Positions 1-8,902 of a DNA stretch of 32,049 bases are shown here, piece by piece. How positions within the stretch are numbered: the stretch's first letter is position 1; every line of letters begins with the position of its first letter. The stretch spans positions 1 to 32,049 of the forward strand of contig NZ_JABWDV010000461.1 of NCBI RefSeq assembly GCF_013362995.1, written 5' to 3'. This DNA comes from Streptomyces sp. TRM64462 (GTDB lineage: Bacteria; Actinomycetota; Actinomycetes; Streptomycetales; Streptomycetaceae). The notes beneath the pieces were generated by a model, which was not told the origin of the DNA, searched no databases, and was given only the letters and a program-made list of their open reading frames with translations. The position numbers and the translations under genes were made by a program.

Positions 1-1287
1 TGGCCGGCGCCGAACGCGCAGAACACCGAGGCGTCGCACGGCTCCGCGCTGGGCGACGAGGAGGTGGCGGCCACCAAGCGCGTCCTGGGCTTCGACCCGG
101 AGCAGACCTTCGAGGTCTCGGACGAGGTCATCGCGCACACGCGCCGCGCCCTGGACCGTGGCCGTGAGGCCCGCGCCGCCTGGGAGAAGGACCTCCAGGA
201 GTGGCGCGCCGCCAACGCGGAGCGCGCCGCCGAGTTCGACCGGATCGCCGCGGGCGAGCTGCCGAAGGGCTGGGAGGAGAAGCTCCCGGTCTTCGAGGCG
301 GGCAAGGGCGTCGCGACGCGTGCCGCGTCCGGCAAGGTCCTCCAGGCGCTGGGCGGGGTCATCCCGGAGCTGTGGGGCGGTTCGGCCGACCTGGCGGGCT
401 CCAACAACACGACGATCGACAAGACGTCGTCGTTCCTGCCGAAGGGCAATCCGCTGCCGGAGGCCGACCCGTACGGCCGCACGATCCACTTCGGTATCCG
501 TGAGCACGCGATGGCCGCCGAGATGAACGGCATCGCGCTGCACGGCAACACGCGCATCTACGGCGGCACCTTCCTGGTGTTCTCCGACTACATGCGCAAC
601 GCGGTCCGGCTGTCGGCGCTGATGCACCTGCCGGTGACGTACGTGTGGACACACGACTCGATCGGTCTCGGCGAGGACGGCCCGACCCACCAGCCGGTGG
701 AGCACCTGGCCTCGCTGCGCGCCATCCCGGGCCTGAACCTGGTCCGCCCGGCCGACGCCAACGAGACGGCGATCGCCTGGCGCGAGATCCTCAAGCGCTG
801 GACGAAGGAGTTCGGCAAGGGCGCCCCGCACGGTCTGGCGCTGACGCGCCAGGGCGTGCCGACGTACGAGCCGAACGAGGACACCGCCAAGGGCGGGTAC
901 GTGCTGGTGGACGCCGAAGGCGGCGAGCCGCAGGCCGTGCTGATCGCCACCGGCTCCGAGGTGCACCTGGCCGTGGAGGCGCGTGAGCAGCTCCAGGCCG
1001 CGGGCGTGCCGACGCGGGTCGTGTCGATGCCGTGCGTCGAGTGGTTCGAGGAGCAGGAGCAGGGGTACCGGGACTCGGTGCTGCCGCCGTCGGTGAAGGC
1101 GCGCGTGGCGGTCGAGGCCGGTATCGGGCTGACGTGGCACCGGTACGTGGGTGACGCCGGCCGGATCGTGTCGCTGGAGCACTTCGGCGCCTCCGCGGAC
1201 GGCAAGCTGCTGTTCCGCGAGTACGGCTTCACCCCGGAGGCCATCGCCGCCGCCGCGCGGGAATCGATCGCGGCCGCCAAGCGCTGA
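1..1287 (+). CDS. tkt: Transketolase, C-terminal part (5' end outside window)
   Basis: The frame is open from base 1, so this is the last 428 residues of a protein normally near 700. Transketolase is a thiamine-diphosphate enzyme that moves two-carbon units between sugar phosphates in the non-oxidative pentose-phosphate pathway in the cytoplasm. Visible are the start of the pyrimidine-binding domain ([12 protein letters not shown]), the GIREHAM segment holding the catalytic Glu that activates the cofactor, the substrate-binding [15 protein letters not shown] segment, and the C-terminal domain ([13 protein letters not shown], then [12 protein letters not shown]). The N-terminal pyrophosphate-binding domain lies upstream of the window. 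It is followed after 35 bases by tal on the same strand, so it is probably the first or second gene of a tkt-tal-zwf-opcA-pgl operon. Nothing suggests damage. Identity is essentially certain. Confidence 0.97.
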   Translation, partial: WPAPNAQNTEASHGSALGDEEVAATKRVLGFDPEQTFEVSDEVIAHTRRALDRGREARAAWEKDLQEWRAANAERAAEFDRIAAGELPKGWEEKLPVFEAGKGVATRAASGKVLQALGGVIPELWGGSADLAGSNNTTIDKTSSFLPKGNPLPEADPYGRTIHFGIREHAMAAEMNGIALHGNTRIYGGTFLVFSDYMRNAVRLSALMHLPVTYVWTHDSIGLGEDGPTHQPVEHLASLRAIPGLNLVRPADANETAIAWREILKRWTKEFGKGAPHGLALTRQGVPTYEPNEDTAKGGYVLVDAEGGEPQAVLIATGSEVHLAVEAREQLQAAGVPTRVVSMPCVEWFEEQEQGYRDSVLPPSVKARVAVEAGIGLTWHRYVGDAGRIVSLEHFGASADGKLLFREYGFTPEAIAAAARESIAAAKR

Positions 1288-1322
1288 CGCCCACACAAGT
1301 ACAAGTAGGAGATGCATCTCTC

Positions 1323-2441
1323 ATGACAGACGCACTCAAGCGCCTCTCCGACGAAGGCGTCGCGATCTGGCTGGACGACCTGTCCCGCAAGCGGATCACG
1401 TCCGGGAACCTGCAGGAGCTGATCGACCAGCAGCACGTGGTGGGTGTCACCACCAACCCGTCGATCTTCCAGAAGGCGATCTCCGAGGGTCACGGCTACG
1501 ACCGTCAGCTCGCCGACCTCGCCGCCCGCAAGGTGACGGTCGAGGAAGCCCTCCGCATGATCACGACGGCGGACGTCCGTGACGCCGCCGACATCCTGCG
1601 GCCGGTGTTCGAGGCGACGCAGGGCCAGGACGGCCGGGTCTCCATCGAGGTCGACCCGCGGCTCGCGCACAACACGCGGGCGACGGTCGCGGAGGCGAAG
1701 CAGCTGGCGTGGCTGGTGGACCGGCCGAACACGCTCATCAAGATCCCGGCCACCAAGGCGGGTCTCCCGGCGATCACCGAGACCATCGGCCTGGGCATCA
1801 GCGTCAACGTCACGCTGATCTTCTCGCTGGAGCGCTACCGCGCGGTCATGGACGCCTACCTGGCCGGTCTGGAGAAGGCCAAGGAGCGCGGCCTGGACCT
1901 GTCGAAGATCCACTCCGTGGCGTCGTTCTTCGTGTCCCGCGTGGACACCGAGATCGACAAGCGGCTCGACGGGCTCGGCACCCCCGAGGCGAAGGCGCTG
2001 CGCGGCAAGGCCGCCCTGGCCAACGCGCGGCTGGCCTACCAGGCATACGAGGAAGTCTTCTCGTCCGAGCGCTGGGCGGCCCTGGACCGGGCGCAGGCCA
2101 ACAAGCAGCGTCCGCTGTGGGCTTCGACCGGTGTGAAGGACCCGGCGTACAAGGACACCCTGTACGTCGACGACCTGGTCGCGCCGGGGACCGTCAACAC
2201 CATGCCGGAGGCGACCCTGGAGGCCACGGCCGACCACGGTGAGATCAGCGGCAACACGATCGCCGGCACGTACGAGCAGGCGCGTGCCGACCTGGACGCC
2301 GTCGAGAAGCTGGGCATCAGCTACGACGACGTCGTCCAGGTCCTGGAGGACGAGGGCGTCGACAAGTTCGAGGCGTCCTGGAACGACCTGCTCAAGTCGA
2401 CCGAGGCTGAGCTGAAGCGGCTCGCCCCTTCGGAGGCGTAG
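1323..2441 (+). CDS. tal: Transaldolase
   Basis: Transaldolase moves a dihydroxyacetone unit between sedoheptulose-7-phosphate and glyceraldehyde-3-phosphate in the pentose-phosphate pathway. The 372-residue product has the family signature [14 protein letters not shown] at residues 41-54 and the [12 protein letters not shown] segment, whose Lys140 is the expected Schiff-base lysine. The length is that of the actinobacterial class, longer than the roughly 320 residues of the enterobacterial TalB type. ATG at 1323 is preceded by AGGAG at 1307-1311 with 11 bases between, which supports this start. It lies 35 bases after tkt, and its end carries the ribosome-binding site for zwf, so translation of the two is probably coupled. 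Reading frame and motifs look intact. Confidence 0.97.
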   Translation: MTDALKRLSDEGVAIWLDDLSRKRITSGNLQELIDQQHVVGVTTNPSIFQKAISEGHGYDRQLADLAARKVTVEEALRMITTADVRDAADILRPVFEATQGQDGRVSIEVDPRLAHNTRATVAEAKQLAWLVDRPNTLIKIPATKAGLPAITETIGLGISVNVTLIFSLERYRAVMDAYLAGLEKAKERGLDLSKIHSVASFFVSRVDTEIDKRLDGLGTPEAKALRGKAALANARLAYQAYEEVFSSERWAALDRAQANKQRPLWASTGVKDPAYKDTLYVDDLVAPGTVNTMPEATLEATADHGEISGNTIAGTYEQARADLDAVEKLGISYDDVVQVLEDEGVDKFEASWNDLLKSTEAELKRLAPSEA

Positions 2442-2445
2442 GAAC

Positions 2446-3969
2446 TTGTCGAGCAGCAATCCGCTGCGTGACGCCGCGGACCGACGGCTCCCGCGTATCG
2501 CGGGGCCGTCGGGCCTGGTCATCTTCGGCGTCACGGGCGATTTGTCACGCAAAAAGCTGATGCCCGCGGTGTACGACCTCGCGAACCGGGGTCTGCTGCC
2601 GCCGGGCTTCTCGCTGATCGGGTTCGCCCGCCGTGAGTGGCAGGACGAGGACTTCGCCCAGGTCGTGCACGACGCGGTCAAGGAGCACGCGCGCACCCCG
2701 TTCCGTGAGGAGGTGTGGCAGCAGCTGCTCCAGGGCATGCGGTTCGTCCAGGGCGACTTCGGTGACGACGCGGCGTTCGAGCAGCTCAAGGCCACCATGG
2801 AGGAGCTGGACAAGGCGCAGGGGACGGGCGGCAACTTCGCCTTCTACCTGTCGGTGCCTCCGAAGTTCTTCCCGAAGGTCGTCCAGCAGCTCAAGAAGCA
2901 CGGGCTGGCCGAGGAGCGGCAGGGCGCCTGGCGCCGGGCGGTCATCGAGAAGCCGTTCGGGCACGACCTGGCATCGGCCAAGGAGCTCAACGCGATCGTC
3001 CATGAGGTGTTCACTCCGGACCAGGTGTTCCGGATCGACCACTACCTGGGCAAGGAGACCGTTCAGAACATCCTGGCGCTGCGGTTCGCCAACACCCTGT
3101 TCGAGCCGATCTGGAACCGGTCGTACGTCGACCATGTCCAGATCACGATGGCCGAGGACATCGGCATCGGCGGCCGGGCGGGCTACTACGACGGCATCGG
3201 CGCCGCCCGGGACGTCATCCAGAACCACCTGCTCCAGCTGCTGGCGCTGACCGCGATGGAGGAGCCCGCCTCCTTCGACGCGGACGCGCTCGCCGCCGAG
3301 AAGACCAAGGTGCTGGGCGCGGTCCGGCTGCCGAAGGACCTCGGCGCCTCGACGGTGCGCGGCCAGTACGCGGCCGGGTGGCAGGGCGGCGCGCCGGCCG
3401 TCGGCTATCTGGAGGAGGAGGGCATCGACCCGGCCTCCAAGACCGACACCTACGCCGCGATCAAGCTGGGCATCGACAACCGCCGCTGGGCGGGCGTCCC
3501 GTTCTACCTGCGGACCGGCAAGCGGCTGGGCCGCCGGGTCACCGAGATCGCCGTCGTGTTCCAGCGCGCCCCGCACTCCCCGTTCGACCACACGGCGACG
3601 GAGGAGCTGGGGCACAACGCGCTGGTCATCCGCGTCCAGCCGGACGAGGGCGTGACCATGCGGTTCGGCTCGAAGGTCCCGGGCACCTCCATGGAGGTGC
3701 GGGACGTGTCGATGGACTTCGCGTACGGCGAGTCCTTCACCGAGTCCAGCCCCGAGGCGTACGAGCGGCTGATCCTCGACGTCCTCCTCGGCGACGCCAA
3801 CCTCTTCCCGCGTGTGGAGGAGGTCGAGCTGTCGTGGCGGATCCTCGACCCGATCGAGGAGTACTGGGACAAGCACGGCAGGCCCGCGCAGTACCAGGCG
3901 GGCACGTGGGGTCCGGTCGAGGCGGACGAAATGCTCGCACGAGACGGACGGAGCTGGCGCCGGCCATGA
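2446..3969 (+). CDS. zwf: Glucose-6-phosphate dehydrogenase
   Basis: This enzyme oxidises glucose-6-phosphate to 6-phosphogluconolactone and makes NADPH; it is the entry step of the oxidative pentose-phosphate pathway. The 507-residue protein has the dinucleotide-binding GVTGDLSRKK motif at residues 28-37, the EKPFGHD segment with conserved Lys169, and the active-site signature RIDHYLGKE at 196-204 with catalytic His199. The start is TTG at 2446, chosen because GGAGG at 2432-2436, inside the end of tal, lies 9 bases upstream and no ATG fits as well. The tal stop at 2439-2441 is only 4 bases away. Its own stop overlaps the opcA start in an ATGA tetranucleotide at 3966-3969. Streptomyces usually have more than one zwf copy; this is the one linked to opcA. 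Confidence 0.97.
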   Translation: MSSSNPLRDAADRRLPRIAGPSGLVIFGVTGDLSRKKLMPAVYDLANRGLLPPGFSLIGFARREWQDEDFAQVVHDAVKEHARTPFREEVWQQLLQGMRFVQGDFGDDAAFEQLKATMEELDKAQGTGGNFAFYLSVPPKFFPKVVQQLKKHGLAEERQGAWRRAVIEKPFGHDLASAKELNAIVHEVFTPDQVFRIDHYLGKETVQNILALRFANTLFEPIWNRSYVDHVQITMAEDIGIGGRAGYYDGIGAARDVIQNHLLQLLALTAMEEPASFDADALAAEKTKVLGAVRLPKDLGASTVRGQYAAGWQGGAPAVGYLEEEGIDPASKTDTYAAIKLGIDNRRWAGVPFYLRTGKRLGRRVTEIAVVFQRAPHSPFDHTATEELGHNALVIRVQPDEGVTMRFGSKVPGTSMEVRDVSMDFAYGESFTESSPEAYERLILDVLLGDANLFPRVEEVELSWRILDPIEEYWDKHGRPAQYQAGTWGPVEADEMLARDGRSWRRP

Positions 3970-5075
3970 AGATCGACCTTACGGACACCACCTCCAGCAA
4001 GATCAACAAGGCGCTGGTCCAGGGGCGGCGCGCCATCGGCACCCCGGCCGTCGGCATGGTGCTGACCCTGGTCATCGTCACGGACGAGGAGAACGCGTAC
4101 GACGCGCTCAAGGCCGCCAACGAGGCGTCCCGCGAGCACCCGTCGCGCACGCTCGTCGTGATCAAGCGGGTCTCGCGTTCGCCGCGGGACCGGGCCAAGG
4201 CCCGGCTGGACGCCGAGGTGCGGGTGGGTGCGGACGCGGGCACCGGTGAGACGGTGATCCTGCGGCTGCACGGCGAGGTCATCAACCACGCCCAGTCGGT
4301 CGTGCTGCCGCTGCTGCTGCCGGACGCCCCGGTGGTGGTCTGGTGGCCGGTGAACGCGCCGACGGACCCGGCCGCCGACCCGCTGGGCGCACTGGCGCAG
4401 CGCCGGGTGACCGACACGTACAACGCGGAGGACCCGGTCCGCGAGCTGGCGGCGCGCGCCGAGGCGTACACGCCCGGTGACACGGACCTGTCGTGGACGC
4501 GGATCACGCCGTGGCGTTCGATGCTGGCGGCCGCGCTCGACCAGATCGTGTGCCAGGTCGTCTCGGCGGAGGTCGAGGGCGAGGAGTTCAATCCGAGCGT
4601 GGAGCTGCTGGCCATGTGGCTGGCGGACCGCCTGAACGTTTCGGTGCGGCGCTCCGACTCGAAGGGGCCCGGGCTGACGGCCGTTCGGCTGCAGACCGAC
4701 TGCGGGCCGATCGTCCTCGACCGGGCGGACGGTTCGCTGGCCACGCTCTCCGTGGAGGGGCAGCCGGACCGGGCGGTGGCGCTGAAGCGCCGCGAGACGT
4801 CCGAGCTGATCGCCGAGGAGCTGCGCCGTCTGGACCCGGACGACACGTACGCCTCGGCGCTGCGCTTCGGCGTGGACCGGCTGGCCGCGCGTGCGGAGGC
4901 GGGTCCGGAGGCGGGTCCGGAGGCCGCGGCGCCGTCCGCGGACGCAGCCGGAGCTGAGCCTTCGGGCGCTGAGCCGACGGCTGCGGGCGAGTCGGCGGCT
5001 GCGGGCGAATCGGCGGCGTCGGTGAAGAAGGCCGCCGCGAAGAAGACCCCGGCGAAGAAGGCGGCCGCGAAATGA
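3966..5075 (+). CDS. opcA: Glucose-6-phosphate dehydrogenase assembly protein OpcA
   Basis: OpcA is an actinobacterial and cyanobacterial accessory protein needed for assembly or full activity of the neighbouring Zwf. ATG at 3966 overlaps the zwf stop (ATGA), which fits tight co-translation of partner proteins. The product is 369 residues. The conserved body begins MKIDLTDTTSSKINKAL and includes VVVWWPVNAP and the TRITPWRSMLAAALDQI region. The C-terminal stretch from about residue 305 is unlike the body: two GPEA units, a run rich in Ala, Glu, Ser and Gly containing an exactly duplicated TAAGESA-like unit, and a Lys/Ala tail (KKAAAKKTPAKKAAAK) resembling histone-H1-type or nucleoid-protein tails. 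I know of no role for this tail in OpcA and treat it as a lineage-specific, probably disordered extension. Confidence 0.95.
   Translation: MKIDLTDTTSSKINKALVQGRRAIGTPAVGMVLTLVIVTDEENAYDALKAANEASREHPSRTLVVIKRVSRSPRDRAKARLDAEVRVGADAGTGETVILRLHGEVINHAQSVVLPLLLPDAPVVVWWPVNAPTDPAADPLGALAQRRVTDTYNAEDPVRELAARAEAYTPGDTDLSWTRITPWRSMLAAALDQIVCQVVSAEVEGEEFNPSVELLAMWLADRLNVSVRRSDSKGPGLTAVRLQTDCGPIVLDRADGSLATLSVEGQPDRAVALKRRETSELIAEELRRLDPDDTYASALRFGVDRLAARAEAGPEAGPEAAAPSADAAGAEPSGAEPTAAGESAAAGESAASVKKAAAKKTPAKKAAAK
4896..5072 (+). repeat. Repeat-rich 3' end of opcA
   Basis: The end of opcA is built from short direct repeats. A 12-base unit (GGCGGGTCCGGA) appears twice near 4899-4922, and an 18-base unit (GGCTGCGGGCGAGTCGGC, one mismatch) appears twice in direct succession at 4979-4996 and 4997-5014. 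Lys/Ala codons of the form AAG-GCC/GCG follow to 5072. All units are multiples of three, so copy-number change would alter tail length without breaking the frame. Confidence 0.75.
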
Positions 5076-5857
5076 GCGTCACGCCCCAACTCGTCGTCCA
5101 CCGGGACAAGGCGCTGATGGCGCAGGCCGCGGCGGCCCGGCTCATCACCCGGATCGTGGACGCCCAGGCCGCCCGCGGCTCCGCGTCCGTGGTCCTCACC
5201 GGCGGGCGCAACGGCATCGGCCTGCTGGAGGCGCTGCGTTCGGCGCCCGCCCGGGACGCGATCGACTGGGCGCGGCTCGACCTGTGGTGGGGCGACGAGC
5301 GGTTCCTGCCGGAGGGCGACCCGGAGCGCAACGAGACGCAGGCGCGGGCCGCGCTGCTGGACAGCGTGCCGCTGGACCCGGCGCGGGTGCACCCGATGCC
5401 GGTGTCGGACGGCGCGTACGGCACGGACGCGGACGCGGCGGCCGCCGCGTACGCGCGGGAGCTGGCCCTGGCGGCGCGGCCCGAGAACCACGGCGCGGTG
5501 CCCACGTTCGACGTGCTGCTGCTGGGCGTGGGCCCGGACACGCACGTCGCCTCGCTGTTCCCCGAGCACCCGGGGGTACGGGAGACGGAGCGCACGGTGG
5601 TGGGCGTGCACGGCGCACCGAAGCCCCCGCCGACCCGTATCTCGCTGACCCTCCCGGCGATCCGGGCGGCCCGCGAGGTGTGGCTGCTCGCGGCGGGCGA
5701 GGACAAGGCGAAGGCGGCGGCGCTCGCGCTGTCGGGCCCCGGTGAGATCCAGGCCCCGGCGGCGGGCGCGTACGGCAGGGCCAGGACGCTGTGGCTGCTG
5801 GACGCGGCGGCGGCCGCGGAGCTGCCGCGGTCCCTGTACCCGCCGGCGCAGGCCTGA
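5072..5857 (+). CDS. pgl: 6-phosphogluconolactonase
   Basis: This enzyme hydrolyses 6-phosphogluconolactone, the Zwf product, to 6-phosphogluconate. The 261-residue protein has the SOL/DevB layout of a Rossmann-like sugar-phosphate isomerase fold: VVLTGGRNGIGLLEAL near residue 46, the strongly conserved WGDERFLPEGDPERNE near residue 72, and DVLLLGVGPDTHVASLFPEHP near residue 146. The usual form of the last motif is LGxGxDGHxASLFP; here Thr takes the Gly position before His, a mild substitution. ATG at 5072 overlaps the opcA stop at 5073-5075 as ATGA, so the two are translationally coupled. It is the last gene of the operon and is closed by the hairpin at 5867-5905. Confidence 0.95.
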   Translation: MSVTPQLVVHRDKALMAQAAAARLITRIVDAQAARGSASVVLTGGRNGIGLLEALRSAPARDAIDWARLDLWWGDERFLPEGDPERNETQARAALLDSVPLDPARVHPMPVSDGAYGTDADAAAAAYARELALAARPENHGAVPTFDVLLLGVGPDTHVASLFPEHPGVRETERTVVGVHGAPKPPPTRISLTLPAIRAAREVWLLAAGEDKAKAAALALSGPGEIQAPAAGAYGRARTLWLLDAAAAAELPRSLYPPAQA

Positions 5858-5866
5858 CCGAGCGGG

Positions 5867-5905
5867 AAGCCCCGGTCCGTGACGTACGTCCACGGACCGG
5901 GGCTT
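5867..5905. terminator. Strong bidirectional terminator hairpin
   Basis: A perfect 15-bp inverted repeat (AAGCCCCGGTCCGTG at 5867-5881 with its complement at 5891-5905) surrounds a 9-base loop and ends in TTT on the plus strand and in AAA/TTT symmetry on the minus strand. It sits between convergent genes, pgl on plus and the hydrolase on minus, and should stop transcription from both sides. Confidence 0.9.
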
Positions 5906-5932
5906 TCGTCGTACGGTCGGGCTTCGTCGCGG

Positions 5933-6781
5933 TCAGAGGATGACCTGGTCGGGGTCCTGGTGGAGCGTCGCGATGGCGGCGCGGCAGGCGCCGACGAAGT
6001 CCCAGTACTTCTGCGTCGTGCTGCCGGCGCGCCCGGCGCGGGTGTTGACGGAGTACATCGCGGCGCGCAGGTCGGTGGTGAGCTCCAGCTGGCCGCCCTT
6101 GCCGAGCATGGTGAGGTTGCAGGGGTTGCGGGTGTTGACGCCGGCGAGGTCGGGGACCTCGTTGCCGTCGCGCCAGACGATGCCGACCTTGTCGAACTCG
6201 GCCTTCAGCAGGGTCTTGAAGCGCTCGTTGAGGCCCCCGACGACCACGGCCTCCGGGACGGTGCCGGCCTGTGTGGCCGTACAGCCGTGCAGGCTGAGCA
6301 CGTTGAGGCTGGAGCGCACCATCGAGTGGCAGACGTGGTCGTCGTTGTTCTTGGCGGTGACGTGCAGTTCACGGTTGTTGGAGCTGCGCAGGCCCTCGAA
6401 CATCCAGTAGTCGTGCACCCCGAGGCCGTCGTCGACGGGCTGGAGCGTGTCGGGGCGGTAGCCGGCTATGCCGAGGCACAGCTCCGAGGTGCCCATCTCG
6501 ATGCCGCCGCCGTGCATGGCGAGGACGGTGGTGCGGTTGTACGGGTATCTCTCGGTGTAGCTGTGGTCGAACAGCTCGTGGCGCTTGTAGCGGCGGGCGA
6601 ACTCGACGCCCTCCTGTCCCGCCAGTTCCGTGTAGAGGTGGGTGTTGGAGTCGTACAGGTCGAACTCGCCGGTCGCGTGGGCCTCGCCGGCGGCGAGGCC
6701 GCCCAGGACGGGGCCGCTGACGGCGGCGGTGGCGAGCGCGGTGAGCACGGTACGTCGGCTGGTGAACGTCATGGCCCTCAT
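5933..6781 (-). CDS. Tat-exported poly-gamma-glutamate hydrolase family protein
   Basis: The protein resembles the poly-gamma-glutamate hydrolase family (Gamma_PGA_hydro, first described in a Bacillus phage PghP), zinc-dependent peptidases that cut gamma-glutamyl links. The hallmark HGGGIEMGTSEL, with the zinc-ligand His and Glu, lies near residue 88 and is followed by HDYWMFEG, LHVTAKN and NPCNLTMLGKGGQLEL blocks. The N-terminus has a twin-arginine signal (TFTSRRTVLTAL, a hydrophobic stretch, then a GEAHA cleavage-like site), so it is probably exported folded. ATG at 6781 is chosen because GGAG lies 9 bases upstream; GTG at 6787 would be only 3 bases from that site, and ATG at 6772 is also possible. 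With 6781 the product is 282 residues. Substrate in Streptomyces is unknown. It is a single-gene unit. Confidence 0.82.
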   Translation of the reverse strand: MRAMTFTSRRTVLTALATAAVSGPVLGGLAAGEAHATGEFDLYDSNTHLYTELAGQEGVEFARRYKRHELFDHSYTERYPYNRTTVLAMHGGGIEMGTSELCLGIAGYRPDTLQPVDDGLGVHDYWMFEGLRSSNNRELHVTAKNNDDHVCHSMVRSSLNVLSLHGCTATQAGTVPEAVVVGGLNERFKTLLKAEFDKVGIVWRDGNEVPDLAGVNTRNPCNLTMLGKGGQLELTTDLRAAMYSVNTRAGRAGSTTQKYWDFVGACRAAIATLHQDPDQVIL

Positions 6782-6886
6782 GATCACCGTCTCCGCGCTG
6801 GGCAGAGCCCTCCAGCGGTTGTGGAGTAGGTCACTCTCCCCGGGAGCGGGCGCGGGCGTCCTCGCGGCGCGGCGGGCGCCTCGTGC

Positions 6887-8401
6887 TCAGGTGTCCTTCG
6901 CGGAGCCCCGTATCAGGAACGGTTCCAGGAGGTGGGGGACCGCGGCGGAAGCGCAGTGGAGGGCCTCCGTCTCGTCGGCGTCGTGGATGGCGTAGGCGCC
7001 GTCGCCGGCGGCTGTGGTGGCGGTGACGGTGAGCAGTCCGGCGCGGCGCTGGAAGTAGGACTGCTTGAGCGTCCAGCCGATGACGCCGCCGCGCTGCAGG
7101 GCGACCGTGGTGCGGCGCAGGGCGCCGGAGCGGGCCACGAGGTAGTCGCCGTGGATGCCGTGGCCGAGGTTCCGGTACGCGTCCAGGGCGAGGAGGACCG
7201 CGGCGGGCAGCAGGACCGGGGCGCAGGCCCCCGCGGCGTACAGGAGAGCGGGCGCGTCCAGGGCGGCGCCGAGCGCGGCGAGTACCAGCACCGGGAGCAG
7301 CGCGGCGGTCAGCGACCAGCGCAGGCGCCGGCTGCGGGCGGCGCGGGGGTGCGGGGTGAGCGGGGCGCCGGTGGGCGACGCGGGCTCCCGCAGGACGCGC
7401 GCGGCGACACCGTCCGCGACGGCCCGGGGCACGGCGGGCAGCAGCGTGCTGTGGTCGGCGTGCTTGTCGTCGTCGTCCTGGACGAGGCCGGTGGCGATCG
7501 CGTCGACCCGGGCGGCGCGCAGCAGCCGTACGCCGAGCGGCTCGACGAGTTCGACACCGCGCAGCCGCCGCTCCTCGATGGACAGGGAGCGTGCGGTGAG
7601 CAGTCCGCGCCGGACGCGGAGCGTGCCGCCGGGTTCGCGTTCGAGGCGGTAGTGCCACCACATCTCGACCCACAGGGCGAGCGCGCCGATGACGCCCGCG
7701 AGGAGCGCGGCGGCGGCCAGTGCGGCGATCAGCCACACCAGGGGCGTCTCCTGGAACACGCCGCCGATCCAGTCGATGACCTCGCTCTGCACGCCGAACC
7801 ATTCGCTGATCTGCATCAGACCGCCGGCCGCCGCACCGCCGAGCAGCGGGGCGACGAACGACACGGGGGCGTAGCGGATCCAGGTGGGGTCCAGGACGGC
7901 GAGCTCGCCGTCGACAGCCCCGGAGGTGCCGGCGGCCGGGGCGCGGTCGAGCAGCTCCCGGCGCAGCCGTTCGCCCTCGGCGCGGGTGACGGGGTCGAGC
8001 TCCAGCGTGGACTCGCCGCCGGTGTTCTCGCCGGTGCCGATGCGTACCTTGACCAGGCCGAGTATGCGCAGGAGCAGGTTGGCGGTGAGGTCGACGCTGC
8101 GGATCCGCTCCCGGGCGAGGGAACGCCGTTTGACGAGGACCAGTCCGGTGCGCAGCTCGGCCCGTTCGGCGCCGATCCGGTAGCGCGTCCTGCGCCACCG
8201 TACGTAGTCCAGGCCGGTGCCGCCGGCGACCAGGACGGTGGCTCCGGCCGCCACGAGGAGCAGCGCCTGCCACACGGCCATGCCCCGGGCGAGGCCGAGG
8301 AACGCGGGTACGGCGCCGCCGGCCGCGACCCCGCACATGACGAGGGCGGTGACGAGCAGCGTCCGCCGGTCGAGGCGCCGCCACTCGCCGTCGGTGCTCA
8401 T
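6887..8401 (-). CDS. PH-domain membrane protein, YdbT-like
   Basis: The 504-residue protein has about six predicted membrane segments in three pairs, each pair followed by a bacterial PH (bPH2, formerly DUF304) module. The modules start at RYRIGAERAELRTGLVLVKRRS, at HYRLEREPGGTLRVRRGLL, and at GDYLVARSGALRRTTVAL. This matches YdbT of Bacillus, which works with a smaller single-PH partner encoded upstream. In Bacillus the pair is in the SigW envelope-stress regulon and is linked to resistance to antimicrobial peptides; whether that holds here is inference. ATG at 8401 overlaps the stop of the upstream partner (ATGA at 8401-8398), so the two are coupled. The product probably lies in the cytoplasmic membrane with the PH modules facing one side. 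Start is well supported. Confidence 0.85.
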   Translation of the reverse strand: MSTDGEWRRLDRRTLLVTALVMCGVAAGGAVPAFLGLARGMAVWQALLLVAAGATVLVAGGTGLDYVRWRRTRYRIGAERAELRTGLVLVKRRSLARERIRSVDLTANLLLRILGLVKVRIGTGENTGGESTLELDPVTRAEGERLRRELLDRAPAAGTSGAVDGELAVLDPTWIRYAPVSFVAPLLGGAAAGGLMQISEWFGVQSEVIDWIGGVFQETPLVWLIAALAAAALLAGVIGALALWVEMWWHYRLEREPGGTLRVRRGLLTARSLSIEERRLRGVELVEPLGVRLLRAARVDAIATGLVQDDDDKHADHSTLLPAVPRAVADGVAARVLREPASPTGAPLTPHPRAARSRRLRWSLTAALLPVLVLAALGAALDAPALLYAAGACAPVLLPAAVLLALDAYRNLGHGIHGDYLVARSGALRRTTVALQRGGVIGWTLKQSYFQRRAGLLTVTATTAAGDGAYAIHDADETEALHCASAAVPHLLEPFLIRGSAKDT

Positions 8402-8898
8402 GTCGCGTCCCCGGGGGTGTCGCGGGTGATGCGGGTGAGCCGCTCGGCCAGATCGGCGGCCAGCCGGTGGTCGAGGCCCGCGATGGTGACCGCGCCCTTG
8501 GCGGAGGCGGTGGTGACCGTGACCGTGGCGAGCCGGAACGCCTGCTCCAGGGGCCCGCGGACGGTGTCCACGGTCTGGATGCGGGACATCGGGGCGATCC
8601 GCCACTCCTGCCAGAAGAAGCCGGTCCTGACGTACACGGCGTCGTCGGTGACCTCCCAGCGGTGGACCTTGAACCACCAGCGGGGGAAGAACGCGGTGCA
8701 GGCGAGCCCGGCCACCGCGACCGCGCCCGCTGCGGCCAGCAGCCATGTCCTGGCGGGCTCCACGAAGCCGCCGACCACGGCCAGCGCGACCGTGGGCACG
8801 GCGGTCGTCAGCAGCCACTGCGCGCGCCACCAGGTGACCGCGCGCTCGTCCAGCGTGTTCCTCGGCGGCCGCAGCCGCACCGCGTTCTCCCCCGCCAT
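8398..8898 (-). CDS. PH-domain membrane protein, YdbS-like
   Basis: A small (about 166-residue) protein with two membrane segments near residues 28-45 and 52-70, followed by one bPH2 module (WEVTDDAVYVRTGFFWQEWRIAPMSRIQTVDTVRGPLEQAFRLATV). The core motif SRIQTVDTxxGPLExxFxLAxVxV is diagnostic of the YdbS family. It is the partner of the three-PH protein downstream, with an ATGA overlap. The start is ATG at 8898; GTG at 8901 directly before it is equally possible. Either lies within a few bases of the pgi stop, with no clear ribosome-binding site, so translation probably depends on coupling to pgi. Function is unknown; envelope-stress or peptide resistance is a guess from the Bacillus pair. 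Confidence 0.85.
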   Translation of the reverse strand: MAGENAVRLRPPRNTLDERAVTWWRAQWLLTTAVPTVALAVVGGFVEPARTWLLAAAGAVAVAGLACTAFFPRWWFKVHRWEVTDDAVYVRTGFFWQEWRIAPMSRIQTVDTVRGPLEQAFRLATVTVTTASAKGAVTIAGLDHRLAADLAERLTRITRDTPGDAT

Positions 8899-8902
8899 CA
8901 CG

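Noticed and set aside
588..2834. 748-codon open frame on the minus strand
   Set aside because: Antisense to tkt, tal and the start of zwf, whose motifs are unmistakable.
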